A stretch of DNA of 64,000 bases from Cryptomeria japonica. Its lineage: Eukaryota > Streptophyta > Pinopsida > Cupressales > Cupressaceae. The stretch lies in NCBI RefSeq assembly GCF_030272615.1, contig NC_081410.1:506150442-506214441 (forward strand), read 5' to 3'. Shown in pieces: positions 1 to 12,079 of the stretch; the first letter of the stretch is position 1, and the number at the start of each line of letters is the position of its first letter. Under the pieces are notes generated by a model. The model was not told the origin of the DNA. It did not search any database and saw only the letters and a list, made by a program, of their open reading frames with translations. Both the position numbers and the translations under genes were made by a program.

Positions 1-432
1 TTGACAAAGATAAGATTAACTAGGACAAAATCTAGTAGCCATACTAATCTGTGTCATTGTTTTGACTGCTTGATGGTTGATAGAAATGTTTGGTTTCAAA
101 GACTGAGTACGCCATATAAGACCGATTTGTCTAGTTTTGAGTGTACCCTTCCGTATATAAGACATGTTAATGTTTGATAGAGTTTGATCGATGGATTGAT
201 TAACGAGAGATGTGATCAATTTGATTGCAGATTTTGAGAGTTCATTTGTTGTTGATTTAATTTGATGGATGGTCTATGCTTTCTTTGTATCCTCCTAGGT
301 ATTCGATCTATGAGGGATAATTTATTGCTTCATTTTTTTGTTGAATTGATATGGCTTTTTTATGATGATTTGGGATTTTGGGAGATGTGTGGATCATTGA
401 TTGATGTAAAAGACATGTCGAGATTTATTCTC
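1..432. other. Unassigned flank left of element A
   Basis: No gene is supported here. The short open frames have no recognisable domain. The DNA is AT-rich and continues, across element A, into 8429-10477, so it is the pre-insertion locus. Confidence 0.5.
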
Positions 433-559
433 AAGAAAGATGTATTTATTTGCCCCAATGTATAGCAAGGCAATGAATATTATGAATGTATGGATGAATG
501 AATTGTTGAGATGGTGAGAGATAGGAGAAATATGGAGGTAGTTGATTATGGAATCAAAG
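433..559. repeat. Left copy of 127-bp target duplication of element A
   Basis: This 127-bp stretch starts AAGAAAGATG and ends GAATCAAAG. It is repeated at 8302-8428 with no indels and four substitutions. It abuts the first base of the left LTR exactly, and its partner abuts the last base of the right LTR exactly, so it occupies the place of a target-site duplication. Copia integrases normally make 5-bp duplications. Confidence 0.9.
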
Positions 560-2126
560 TGTTAGTTAGATGAGAGGGGGGGGGGTGGGTGAATCAAATA
601 AACTCACACTACAAAATATTCTTAAGATTCAACCTCGGTAGAACTTACTTGATATGCAACTATGACTGTAAATCATTCAAACTCATAAACTGATAAACTT
701 GAAACATCAAAACACATTCAACACCAGATTTAATGTGGAAACCCAAATAGGGAAAAACCACTATGGGATTTCGGACCCACAAAGAAAATATACTCTTCTA
801 GAGTATGCTCGGTTAAAAGCCAATCCTGTTAAAGATTACATAAACACATTGCTAGATGTGACTTGGTCAAGGGATTTCCCTAAGATTTATCAGAATCTTG
901 CACTTTATTTGAAGTGACCTTGTCAAAGGATTTCAAACACTCATTTAGAATGTTACCTTGCTAGAGGATTTACAAATAAGACTGTTAGGTCCACTCGGTT
1001 AAGAGATTTCCTGTCACTTAGTAAAATAAATAACAATAATAAAATATATCTGCAACTTCACATTTGAAATGTTAAAGCAGACTCTATGTGCTCAAAGTAA
1101 TCTTGTCATAAGACTTATCTTCCTCCTTGCTGGGCTTCTCAATCTATTCTTCAATCAGATCTTCAATCTTCTGTACTCGGTAATCACCTTTGTAGTATCA
1201 CTGCTCTTCTATTTGCCCGCATCCATTGTTCATCAACTTTTCCTTATTTAAAAGCAATTCCTAACCACTTAATCTCCTTAATCACATTTCCCATGATTAA
1301 TCTTAGCCATCAGATCTTCAAACTTGAATAGGTTCATCGAATCCTTTGAATTGAAAAACATTTTATCTTGCCTTGAAACTTGTATTCCTTCCTTGGTACT
1401 TGTGCTCGGTTATGACCGTTCAATCTGTGCTGTAGATCTAACTCTTGAATTTTTATTGCCGTTGATCCTTAACAAACTTCTTGCATGACATTCCAATCTT
1501 CTATAAATCTCTAGCTCATTGGCATCCTTCATTTAATTATGTATTTATTCATCCAATGCATTCTGTTACTGCTGGTTGATACTCGGTAAATACTAAAATT
1601 TACTCGGTAGACATTCTATATTCATCTCGGTTACTATTTTGGTAGCTTTGTGTACTGACGACACTCAGTAACTTCTTTCTTCTTTAACAGACACTGATAA
1701 CCTTGGTGTTTACCAACTAGCTCCTTGCTCGATAAAATAGAACAATATCAAACCTTTACTCATTCTATTGCATGAAATATTTTCTCCTTCTTATTCAGTG
1801 TTCGAATACACACATATATAGGATATCAAAACAATCAAAATATCATAATCTCATCACTATCTAACTCGGTAATAGTTGCCCATTGAATAACTTATTACTC
1901 CCCTTCATTTTCACATTTTTTCTGTGTCACCTACCGACATCTTTATACTCATCAAAACATACTCTTTAAGATATGGCAACATCATACTGAATCAGAAAAT
2001 CAAATGCTTGACATCAATGACAAAATAATATTATTAAGATAGTAATCATCCTTTATCAATTATATCATCAATCTCCAACAACCTTCTCAATATCATCATA
2101 CCAACAAACTTAATGTAATACCAACA
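560..2126 (-). repeat. 3' LTR of element A
   Basis: It is 1567 bp with TG...CA ends, the same length as the partner at 6735-8301. Near the plus-strand left end is a run of G followed by TGAATCA, a module also seen in E, D (reverse complement) and H. The LTR holds nine copies of CTCGGT, far above chance for AT-rich DNA. Confidence 0.95.
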
Positions 2127-2138
2127 ATCTCCCCCTTT
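2127..2138 (-). promoter_or_regulatory. Polypurine tract of element A
   Basis: On the minus strand this reads AAAGGGGGAGAT directly before the 3' LTR start TGTTGG. It is the expected plus-strand DNA primer. The same tract with the same upstream context occurs in element D at 34167-34178. Confidence 0.9.
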
Positions 2139-2257
2139 GGCATTGATGGCAATACCAACTTGATTTATTCCAATTGATTTGGTCTGCTGTTATTCTTCTC
2201 CTATTATCCTTGAGCTGTAAACTTCTCCTGTAATCTTCTCCTCCTATCATTAGTCTT

Positions 2258-2270
2258 CTCCCCCTTTGAC
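2258..2270 (-). promoter_or_regulatory. Second polypurine-like tract of element A
   Basis: Minus strand TGTCAAAGGGGGAG lies about 120 bp upstream of the true tract. Element D has the same extra tract about 180 bp upstream of its own. It may be an accessory plus-strand primer, or part of an old duplication. Confidence 0.5.
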
Positions 2271-2495
2271 AACAATGCCAAAAGTAAAATTGATTCATGA
2301 TTACTTCCCCTGTGAAGTAATTTCCTTGCTGTTAAAACATATACAAATGTATCATCTTAGTCTCGGTCGGAGCAATTTGTCTTTATTCACTGTTTCCTGC
2401 ACAACTTTAGACAACATCCTAAAGTGTGTAAATCAGCATCAACTCACAAATAGTATTCTGTAGAGTCATAGAATTGATGCTTTCACCGAACTCTA

Positions 2496-3389
2496 TCAGT
2501 GAGTACTAGATAGGGGTAGGACCCCTAACTTACTTCTGAGATACTCAAAAGTGTCCCTTGGCAATGGCTTTGTGAAGATGTCTGCTATTTGTTCCTTTGT
2601 GCTAACATATTCCAGCACAACTTTCTTTTCTTGAACTTCTTCTCTTAGATAATGATACTTTATAAAAATATGCTTTGTCTTAGAGTGCATTACCGGATTC
2701 TTTGAAATGTTAATAGCACTTGAATTATCACAAAATATAGTTACTGGCTCGGTAACTATCTCATTCATACCTTCCAATAATTGTTTGATCCATGCTATAT
2801 TGGTACAATTCAATGTTGTAGCGACATATTCAGCTTCAGCTATTGACTGTGAAATGCATCCTTGTTTCTTGCTAAGCCAACTCACTAGTCTTTCTCCCAA
2901 AAAGAAAGCTCCACTGCTTGTGCTTTTCATGTCATCAATATTTCCTGCCCAATCAACATCAATATAGACTTTTAAGTCAAAATCATTCCTCTTTTTATAT
3001 AGTAAACCATAATCTTTAGTGCCTCTCAAGTATCTGAAAATTCTCTTGATTGCTGTCATATGGGTTTCTTTGGAATCTGCAGATAATCTTGCAATTATAC
3101 CTACTGCATGTGCTATATCAGGCCTGCTGTGAACTACATATTGCAACTTTCCAATCATAGATTGGTAAAGTGTCTCATCAACAGATGTAGATTCATCATT
3201 CTTTGATAGTTTACAATTAGTAGTCATAGGAGTACTTACAGGTTTAGAATCCTCCATTCCAAATTTCTTCAAGATTTCCTTTATATACTTAGATTGAGTA
3301 ATGAAAATCCCATTTTTCATTTGCAGTATCTGTAAACCTATAAAATACTTTATTTCACCGATTAATGACATCTCAAATTCTTTGCACAT
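2496..3389 (-). pseudogene. Element A pol, C-terminal RT and RNase H
   Basis: The 297-codon frame begins in the last part of the reverse transcriptase (EIKYFIGLQI, the usual copia sequence after the YVDD box) and runs through the RNase H domain. The RNase H signature residues are visible: the first Asp in DVDWAGN, the Glu in AEAEYVA and the Asp in IFCDNSSAI, then KHIFIKYHYLRE and the typical ending IADIFTKPL. It would copy element RNA into DNA and degrade the RNA strand inside virus-like particles. A stop near 3411-3414 separates it from the upstream RT segment, so it is part of a broken polyprotein and not a separate gene. Confidence 0.92.
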
Positions 3390-3413
3390 TTCATTTCCAA
3401 AGTTCTTACATAA

Positions 3414-4083
3414 CTAATCATTTCCACAAAAAATAATATCATCAACAAATATGGCTGAAATTAGTATTCCATTATCCTCATCATTCTTCATATACATGTT
3501 GCTGTTTTCACTAGTCCTCATAAATCCAATCTTCATTAAGTAAGAGTGCAACCTTTCATACCATGCTCTAGGTGCTTGCTTTAGGCCATATAAAGCTTTG
3601 CTCAACTTACATACCTGATCTTTATTCTTCTCTTCAATAAATCCTTCAGGCTGTTCAATGTAAACTTCTTCTTCTAGTATACCATTCAAAAATGCAGATT
3701 AACATCCATTTGATATACCTTGAAATTTTTGTAGCAGCATATGCCAACAATGTTCTCACTCCATCAAGTCTTACCACAGGTGCAAAAGTCTCACCATAGT
3801 CTATTCCTTCTTCTTGAGCATAACCTTTGCAAACTAGCCTTGCTTTATTCCAAATGACCTTACCTTTTTCATTTAGCTTATTTCTGAAAATCCACTTTGT
3901 ACCGATTACATTTTTCTCTTTTGGTCTTGGGACTAGTGTCCATGTTTCATTTTTCTTGGTTTGTTCAATCTCTTCTATTATAGCATTCACCCAATCTTCA
4001 TTTCTTAATGCCTCTTTTACTATCCTCGGTTCAAACTCGGATATCAGACATGTGTTCTGTCTCAGCTTTTTCCTTTTCATCAC
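3414..4083 (-). pseudogene. Element A pol, N-terminal reverse transcriptase
   Basis: The frame opens with the copia RT start (ALRNEDWVNAI, then WTLVPRP, VIGTKWIFRNK and ARLVCKGYAQEEGIDY). It continues with the QPEGF and LYGLKQAPRAWYERL segments and the catalytic box FVDDIIF. It is split by a one-base frameshift near 3700, where the reading frame changes between two overlapping open frames, and it is closed by an in-frame stop at about 3414. Identification as copia RT is secure. The catalytic aspartates are present, but the protein cannot be made whole from this copy. Confidence 0.92.
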
Positions 4084-4191
4084 TGGATCATCCTTATCTC
4101 TTATAATCTGACTTGATGCATGATTTCTTCTGACATATTTTGCTAATATTGGCTCGGTAGGCTCTGTATGATCTTATTCATCACTCGGTAA

Positions 4192-5610
4192 CTAAGTATT
4201 TTCTTCATCGGCTTTCTCAGTAAAACTTCTTAGTTGTACATATACAAACTCTTCATAATCTTCTGGTTCTTTGGAGTTTCCTTCATCATTCCTTTCTGCA
4301 AATTCATCAATTTTCACATTTGCACTTTCCACTATTTTGTTAGATGATTTGATTAGACATTTAAATGCTTTACTCCTAGAGGAATAACCAAGAAATGTTC
4401 CTCCCTCGCTAATCTGATCAAATTTTCCATTTCTGTCATCTTTGTGAACATAACATCTACTTCCAAATATTTTAAAATAACTTACATTTGGTTTCTTGTC
4501 ATACCAAATTTCATACAGTGTCTTCATAGTTCCTTTCTTCAGTTGTACTCGGTTCAGGGTGTAAACTACAATGCTTATTGCTTCTCTCCAAAATATTTGA
4601 GGTACTCTCTTCTCTATCATCAAGGTCCTGGCACAATCTACAATTGATCTATTTCTTCTTTCAGCTATCCCATTTTGCTGTGGTGTTCTCGGTGCAAATA
4701 CTTGTCTCTTTATACCATGATCATTGCAAAATAAGTTAAATTCATCTGAAATGAATTCTCCTCCTCTATCAGATCTTAGACATTTCAACTGTCTTCCTGT
4801 TTCTTTTTCAACTCTTGCCTTATACCATTTGAACATTTGAAAGGCTTCTGATTTCTCTTTTAAAAACACAACTGACATCATCCTTGAGTAATCATCCACA
4901 AATAATATGAAGTATTTATCACCATAATAACTTTGAACTTTCATAGGACCACAAAGATCAGTGTGTACAAGATCTAAAATTACTTTAGAAGTGTAAGATT
5001 TACTTGCAAAGCTTGATTTTATCATCTTACCCATCTGGCATCCTCGACATATTGCATTCTTAGGTTTTTCCAAGCTTGGTAGACCTCTTACTTGGTGCTT
5101 CTTACTTATTTTGATCAGGTTATCAAAATTTACATGACAAAACCTTTTATGCCATAACCAGGTATCTTCTATTTTTGTATATAGACAATTGTTCCGAGTT
5201 GAGTCAAGATGAAATGTATTACCTCTTGTTTGAGTCCGGGTAGCAGCCAACTTTCCATGTTTGTCATGAACTTTGACAATTCCTTTTTGAAATTCTATTC
5301 GGTATCCTGTATTGTTTAGCTGTGCTACACTCAACAAATTGTATTTCAGACCTTCAACCCAATATACATCATCACATCTAGCATTGTCAAGAAGTGTGAT
5401 AGATCCTTTACCTTTCACAGGACATGGTGCATCATTACCAAATCTTACATAATCTCTATCATAATCTTCTAATTTAACAAACTTGTGTTTATCACTTGTC
5501 ATGTGATGTGAGCATCCACTATCTATGATCCAAGAATCATTATTATTTATGTGTGATATTAAGGATTTTTCTTCATATTTTTCTTCATTTGATCCATCTT
5601 TGATAGCCAC
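4192..5610 (-). pseudogene. Element A pol, protease and integrase
   Basis: The 472-codon open frame starts near the protease, with the active-site motif WIIDSGCSHHMT at about residues 27-38. It continues into the integrase zinc domain (HKRFCH...CRGCQMGK) and the catalytic core, with Asp in HTDLCGPM, Asp in LRSDRGGEF and Glu in NGIAERRNRS in D,D35E arrangement. The end carries the usual copia linker (FKIFGSRCYVHK, FLGYSSRSKAF). It cleaves the polyprotein and inserts the cDNA. It is open at its 5' side upstream of the first Met, so the start is set by the polyprotein and not by this Met. A frame break separates it from gag near 5725 and from RT near 4190. Confidence 0.93.
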
Positions 5611-5733
5611 ATATACAACTTCCTCTGTCTCAGTCCCATCAGATTTTTCATCATTGGATTCCTCATCAGCTACTAGGCATGTCTTTCTATCTCTCCTTCT
5701 GAAGTCTCAGTACCCTCTGTATTAGTTGTCTTT

Positions 5734-6690
5734 CTATCTGTCATTTCGGTATTCTCTCTTTTCACTAGATTCTTTGTCAGGACAGTTTGAAGCCATATGT
5801 CCAATTTTATCACAGTTAAAACATTTCAAAGGTAACTTTCCTTTATACTTACCTTTGCCTCTCGGTAACCTTCTAGCCAATAATGCTTCAAACTCTTCTT
5901 GCTTTCTGATTTCCTCATATAGTTTGTTTACTTCTTCCATGTTTTTGCAAAATTTCTCACTTGCTCCACTGTGATTTCCTTTAGCATACTTATACATTGT
6001 ATCATTGTAATCATTAGATTCATTAAGATGAAAAGAACTGAATGCAGATTCAACTTTGTTAACCGAAGACCCACTGTTATCAAAATTACTCAACTCAAAA
6101 GCATGTAGCTTACTGTTAGTAACATCCAAAGAGGCTGACATGTTTGGTACATACCTTAATTCATTAATTGTAGAGACTCAAATGGCATAAGGAGGTAGAA
6201 GTGTTCTCAGCAATTTACTTGTTACATCCTTTTCTTCAATAGTTCCTCCTGCTCCTTTGATTTGATTTATAGTTTCCTTTAACCTTGTACTGTATTGGAT
6301 TATGTTCTCACCTTCATTCATTCTCATGGATTCAAGTTGTCCTCTTAGACTATCTACTTTTTCTCTTTGAACATGTTCATCACCACCATACACAGATATA
6401 AGCTTATTCCACATAGCTTTGGCATCATTACAACCTTCTAGATCATTAAACTTTGAGTCGGTCAATGCTGATGTTATTTCAATCATTGCTTGAATATGTT
6501 CTTGCTTTGCCTTTATCTCTTCCATTGTCATGGGGTAGGTGCTAGGTGTAGTGTAATCATTCTCCAGATAATATGTTGCATATTCTCCAATTCCTGATAA
6601 GTGCAGCTTCATCCTTTTTTGCCATGTGGTGAAACTTGACTTGTTCAACTTTGGTGCATCCCTTTTATACATCTTCGGATCTTGCCTCAA
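5734..6690 (-). pseudogene. Element A gag, copia type
   Basis: Two open frames separated by one stop near 6178 make up gag. The first (from Met at 6690, 170 codons) has the copia gag pattern FTTWQKRMKLHL, DAKAMWNKLISVYGG and QYSTRLKETINQIKGAG, the UBN2-type gag fold. The second carries a single CCHC zinc knuckle (CFNCDKIGHMASNC) followed by a basic, charged tail. Gag forms the particle and packages RNA. The start at 6690 is about 30 bp inside the primer site, as expected for a copia element with a short leader. Confidence 0.9.
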
Positions 6691-6719
6691 GTTCCTTTAA
6701 ACTTTTCTTTTGGAGTTCT

Positions 6720-6734
6720 ATCTCTAATACCAAT
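6720..6734 (-). promoter_or_regulatory. Primer-binding site of element A
   Basis: Next to the inner edge of the 5' LTR the minus strand reads ATTGGTATTAGAG. This is one substitution from the common plant copia site TGGTATCAGAG, complementary to the 3' end of initiator Met tRNA. Confidence 0.88.
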
Positions 6735-8301
6735 TGTTAGTTAGATGAGAGGGGGGGTGGGGGGGTGAATCAGATAAACTTACAATACAAAATATTCTTC
6801 AGATTCAACCTCGGTAGAACTTACTTGATATGCAACTATGACTGTAAATCATTCATACTCATAAACTGATAAACTTGAAACATCAAAACACATTTAACAC
6901 AAGATTTAACATGGAAACCCAAATAGGGAAAAACCACTGTGGGATTTCGGACCCATAAAGAAAATATACTCTTCTAGAGTATGCTCGGTTAAAAGCCAAT
7001 CCTGTTAAAGATTACATAAACACATTGCTAGATGTGACCCGGTCAAGGGATTTCCCTCAGGTTTATCAGAATCTTGCACTTTGTTAGAAGTGACCTTGTC
7101 AAAGGATTTCAAACACTCATTTAGAATGTTACCTTGCTAGAGGATTTACAAATAAGACTGTTAGCCGGTCCACTCGGTTAAGAGATTTCCTATCACTTAC
7201 AAAAATAAATAACAGTAATAAAATATATCTGCAACATCACATCTGAAATGTTAAAGCAGACTCTATGTGCTCAAAATAATCTTGTCATAAGACTTATCTT
7301 CCTCCTTGCTGGGCTTCTCAATCTGTTCTTCAATCAGATCTTCAATCTTCTGTACTCGGTAATCACCTTTGTAGTATCACTGCTCTTCTATTTGCTTGCA
7401 TCCATTGTTCATCAACTTTTCCTTATTTATAAGCAATTCCTAACCACTTAATCTCCTTAATCACATTTCCCATGATTAATCTTAGCCATAAAATCTTCAA
7501 ACTTGACTAGGTTCATTGAATCCTTCGAATTGAAAAACATTTTATCTTGCCTTGAAACTTGTATTCCTTCCTTGGTACTTGTGCTCGGTTATGACCATTC
7601 AATCTGTGCTGTAGATCTAACTCTTGAATTTTCATTACCTTTGATCCTTAACAAACTTCTTGCATGACACTCCAATCTTCTATAAATCTCTAGCTCAATG
7701 GCGTCCTTCATTTAATAATGTATTTATTCATCCAATGCATTCTGTTACTGCTCGGTTGATACTCGATAAATACTAAACTTTACTTGGTAGACATTTTGTA
7801 TTCATCTCGGTTACTGTCTCGGTAGCTTTGCTTGCTGATGACACTCGGTAACTTCTTTCTTCTTTAACTGACACTGATAACCTTGGTGTTTACCGACTAG
7901 CTCCTTGCTCGGTAAAATAGAAAAATATCAAACCTTTACTCATTCTGTTGCATGAAATCTTTTCTCCTTATTCAGTCTTCGAATACACATATATAGGATA
8001 TCAAAACAATCAAAATATCATAATCTCATCACTGTCTAACTCGGTAATAGTTGCCCATTGAATAAATTATTACTCCCCTTCATTTTCACATTCTTTCCGT
8101 GTCACATACCGACATCTTTATACTCATCAAAACATACTCTTTAAGATATGGCAACATCATACTGAATCAGAAAATCAATTGCTTGACATCAATGACAAAA
8201 TACTATTATTAAGATAGTAATCATCCTTTATCAATTATATCATCAATCTCCAACAACCTTCTCAATATCATCATACCAACAAACTTAATGTAATGCCAAC
8301 A
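6735..8301 (-). repeat. 5' LTR of element A
   Basis: It is 1567 bp, equal in length to the copy at 560-2126. It should hold the promoter for the minus-strand transcript. It has eleven copies of CTCGGT. The G-rich run near its left end is broken by a T, unlike the other copy. Confidence 0.95.
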
Positions 8302-8428
8302 AAGAAAGATGTATTTATTTGCCCCAATGTATAGCAAGGCAATGAATATTATGAATGTATGGATGAATGAATTGCTGAGATGGTGAGAGATAGGAGAAAG
8401 ATGGAGGTAGCTTATTATGGAATCAAAG
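8302..8428. repeat. Right copy of 127-bp target duplication of element A
   Basis: It begins immediately after the last base of the right LTR and matches 433-559 over its whole 127 bp apart from four substitutions. Confidence 0.9.
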
Positions 8429-10477
8429 GTGAGTTGGTTTTTGAGGACTATCTCACGATGGATAACATGTTTCCAAGCTAAGGGATTTGAGAGTGTTAGG
8501 TAATGGCATGGTGCATTGAATGACATGTGGTCCACAAGGATGGACATGCTAAGAGAATTTTGAAAAAAAATGTTTTGCATTTTATATCCTTAGTTTTTAT
8601 CAAGATCAAGAGATGGACTTGGATAGGATGGAGATATGATATGAATAGGAGAAGAAAGATCAAGAGTGATAATGGATGATAAAAGTAAGAAAAGGTTTAA
8701 GATAAGGGATATGGACTAAAGGGTGTGGATAGGGTGAAGCAAAGAGGATGGTTGATGCTTATGAAGATCCTTATCTTTGTCAAGATCAAAAGTGGAAAAA
8801 CAAGATGGATGAAGATAGGGTGTCAAATAGTGGATGCAGGATAAGGGGAGATGTGGTAGGAGGGATATAGTGGATGAAACTTGACCCCAAGTGTAGATGT
8901 CTCCATTTTCAAAAGAACGATATGTGAGATCGTCACAACATCTAGTGCTACCCTGTTCCTAAATATTTCAAAGATAGAGACTCAACCCACACTTAAAACC
9001 TTCAAAAAATTCAACTAAACACATCTAGTGATTAGGAAGCATATTCAAAAGGGAAGAAGAATCCCAAACTACATCAAGGTACTTAGTCTTTGATTACCCA
9101 TGTGTGTGAAAATAGGTTCATTCCAGCTCATATGATATTTGTAATCTTTAGAATCCGATGTGACTAGCTACGTGAGTTATCCTAACTTCAAAAGCATCCT
9201 GGATAGCGCCTCGCTACTAGCAAACGTCCATAGTACCAAAAAAGTTATCACTGTAATCTCACGAATATTTCTCCATTGCCAGCCAGGCATTGATAGCCCT
9301 GATGGAGTTACTCGCATGTTCCCAAAATCAAACATTTTAATATTGCATTTCATGCATTTTTGCTTTTATTTTCTTGGCATTTATTTTCTTGCTCATTCTT
9401 TTGTTTTGGTCTTTTGATATTTCTTTTTCTTTTGTCATTTATTCTTTTGTGCATTAACTCATAAGAAATGAAGCTCACACCGGTTAGAGAATTACAGTGG
9501 TGTTGAAGTAGTATTTTAGATTTTTCGCTAGCCACATCTTCACCTAAGAAACCACAATGACTTAGGGAAATTGATTAAGTGCATGAGATATAGTAATTAG
9601 AAGATGTCAGTATCAAGATACAACAAATTATTCTCTTTCTAGATTAAGTACACATCCCAACCAAAAGATAGTGTTAAATAGGAAGAACCTTAGATTTTGA
9701 AGTGTTTCATGAATATATATCTAGGAAATGGACTGAACATAAGATTGAGCATGGGCAAGCGTGTGACAAAATGACACAAAATGCCTATTCCACAGATGAA
9801 GGATTTATGCAAAGGATTGAATGGGAGGGATGGAAAGATGAAAAATAGGTGTTGGATACTAGATAGGATGTTGGAAGATTTGCACAAGGATAGATGGAAA
9901 TGTCTTCAAGATGAATGTTGGCACACACCTTGAGGGCTAGTGGAGTGATGGAGGACAAGTGGATCTTGGATTTTGAGATTTGAGGGAGGAATGGATGTGA
10001 ATTTCAGGACATAAGGACCCAAAATGGATGAAGGAGGTGATGGTAGAATAGATTTGGAAAGTGGGAGATGCGTAGATGGAGAATTGAAGGAAGCTTTTGG
10101 AACAACAAGTTGGATGCCAATTTTGATTTTTCTTTGGGATGCAATGCTTTTATGGGAATCCACAATGATTATGTTTTTTTTTTGTTGGTTCTTTGGAATA
10201 CATTGCTTCTATGAGCGACTTAGGAACCCATATAGTTTTGATTTTTATTTTCTCATAATGGCCTTTGTAGCCTTTTGGATATTTCTTTTTAATTTTGGAT
10301 CAAATTTTTCTTTAATTTGATATGTCTTTTAGATTGAACATGTTGATCTCTGGATGTATGTGGATTTTGGACTTATTGATTTTATGCTTGGCATCCAAAT
10401 TGCTTCCAATGGGAATCGGATTCATGAATTGATAAGAATGATATGGAGGTCTTTTGGATGGGTTGATGTAGGTATAT
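8429..10477. other. Unassigned DNA between elements A and B
   Basis: There is no recognisable gene. The first and last thirds are rich in GATGGA and AAGATCAAG-like words; the middle (about 8900-9450) is T-rich. The low-complexity style resembles 38774-39600, on the other side of element B, which fits one locus cut by B. It may be the degraded interior of the gypsy relic F. Confidence 0.45.
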
Positions 10478-10482
10478 GGTTG

Positions 10483-11351
10483 TGTATGGAAGTTAAGTAG
10501 CGAAATAACTTCCTACACTAACCTTGAGAGGAGGGTAATGCAAAAACATTTACAGATCATCACAATAGTTACAAAAAATAGAAATAGATATAATAACATT
10601 CAAACGATAACACAGTGTTTTATGTGGGGAAAACCCTTTTAGGATAAAAACCCCATACTCCAAAAGCCGCTCAATATATTATTTCGTAATAAAAAATAGA
10701 TTATAATATACTTGCAGAGAAAGCTCTTTGTAGGAGTACCACTAATTAGAGATTCAGAGGTAACTCAATAGCTATAAAACTCTTACACACAACCTCTATC
10801 TCACACACCTCATATATAGGAGATACAATACAAGAAACCGTCAAATGGTATTACAAAACCATGGGATAAAACAACCCAATAAGGTGTAGGTGACCTTATC
10901 TCCCTTCTAGATGCCCTATGATGCGTCCCTCCCTTTTTACAACTCATTTATGTGTCTGATATATTTTATATTTCCTATTTCAGGACTACAAAATTCTAGA
11001 GGCCATAACTTGAGAACCGTGTGTCCTATTGACAAACTGTTTGAAGCGCCAGAAAGCTCGTGAAGTGCTCTATTAGTTTGTAAATGACTACGCTGTTTAT
11101 AAACACTTTTTAAGGCATTTAGGGGCTTCTAAAGTCCTAAAAAATTAAATTTAAACCTTTCATTAGACCCCTCCAAAATGAAAAAAATTAATATCTTCAA
11201 AACTAGCTGTGATCTTGCGATGTAACTATACCAGAATGCTTATCTAGCCAAATAGAAGCTTCAGGGAGAATTTCACACCATTTCATGCTCAAATGAAAAG
11301 TTACTAGTAACCTCATGTAAATCCAAGGTTGAGACACTATTTTTCCCAACA
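10483..11351 (-). repeat. 3' LTR of element B
   Basis: This 869-bp LTR starts TGTATGG and ends CCCAACA. It matches 37904-38768 throughout, including the ATGTGGGGAAAACCC-like segment found in many plant copia LTRs. Confidence 0.92.
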
Positions 11352-11364
11352 ATTCTCCCACTTG
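11352..11364 (-). promoter_or_regulatory. Polypurine tract of element B
   Basis: Minus strand CAAGTGGGAGAAT sits directly ahead of the LTR start TGTTGGG. Confidence 0.8.
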
Positions 11365-11393
11365 TCGAACACCTTGCAAGAGCAAAGGGAGTA

Positions 11394-11648
11394 TCAACAT
11401 AATAAATCAAATTCTAGGGGCCATGAGACCCATAGAATCCGAACACCATCTGAACTTTCTATGCTGACAACCTTAGTTAAAGCATCTACAACATTCATCA
11501 AAGTTTCTACCTTAACCAACTTCACCCTACCATCTTTGACCATATCTCTGACAAAATTATAGTAAACATCCATGTGCTTGGTCCGAGCATGAAATGTTGG
11601 GTTCTTTGCTAGGGAGATCACACTCTGACTGTCACAATAAACTATCAT
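11394..11648 (-). pseudogene. Element B RNase H fragment
   Basis: The open frame shows the end of a copia RNase H: IVYCDSQSVISLAKNP, with the catalytic Asp, then HARTKHMDVYYNFVRDMV and a TLMNVVDALTK ending, in place of the usual VADxLTK. The upstream part of the domain, around 11650-11800, is interrupted by stops. It is the last domain of the broken element B polyprotein and lies about 40 bp from the polypurine tract. Confidence 0.88.
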
Positions 11649-12079
11649 GGCTTCTTGTTTTATTCCAATGTATAAACAAAATCTCTTAAGCCAAATGACT
11701 TATTTACAAGCATGAGTAGCTGCCATATACCCTGATTCAGTAGTGGACAAAGCAACCATAGCCTGTCGCTTACTCATCGAACTAATTGCACCACCAAATA
11801 AAGTAAACACATAAGCACTGATGGATATTCTGCTATCATTATCACTTGCCTAGCCTAAATCCACATAACCATTTATATAAAGGGAAATCACGTTTCCAAT
11901 TGAATTACCATGATAACACAAAGAATACTTTGAGGTACCCTTCAATATTTGAAGACCCTTTTGACTGCATCCCAATGAACTCTACTAGGATTAGACATAT
12001 ATCTAGGCAAAACTCCCATTGCTTAAGAAATATCTAGTCTAGTACAGACCATAAGATACATCAAACTTCCAACTGCACT

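Larger units (their letters stand above)
560..8301 (-). mobile_element. Element A: near-complete Ty1/copia retrotransposon
   Basis: The 7742-bp element is bounded by two 1567-bp LTRs that begin TGTTAG and end CCAACA on the plus strand. Read on the minus strand the order is 5' LTR, primer site of the initiator-Met tRNA type, gag with one zinc knuckle, aspartic protease, integrase, reverse transcriptase, RNase H, polypurine tract, 3' LTR. Integrase lying before RT is the copia order. The coding region has a few stops and frameshifts, so this copy is not autonomous now. LTRs differ by a few percent by eye, which makes it moderately young. Confidence 0.95.

Noticed and set aside
2266-2967. Plus-strand ORFs across element A pol
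   Set aside because: They are opposite-strand shadows of RT/RNase H coding sequence.
9160-9417. Small membrane-protein gene on the plus strand
   Set aside because: The hydrophobic translation comes from a T-rich stretch; there is no homology, no codon bias and no gene context.
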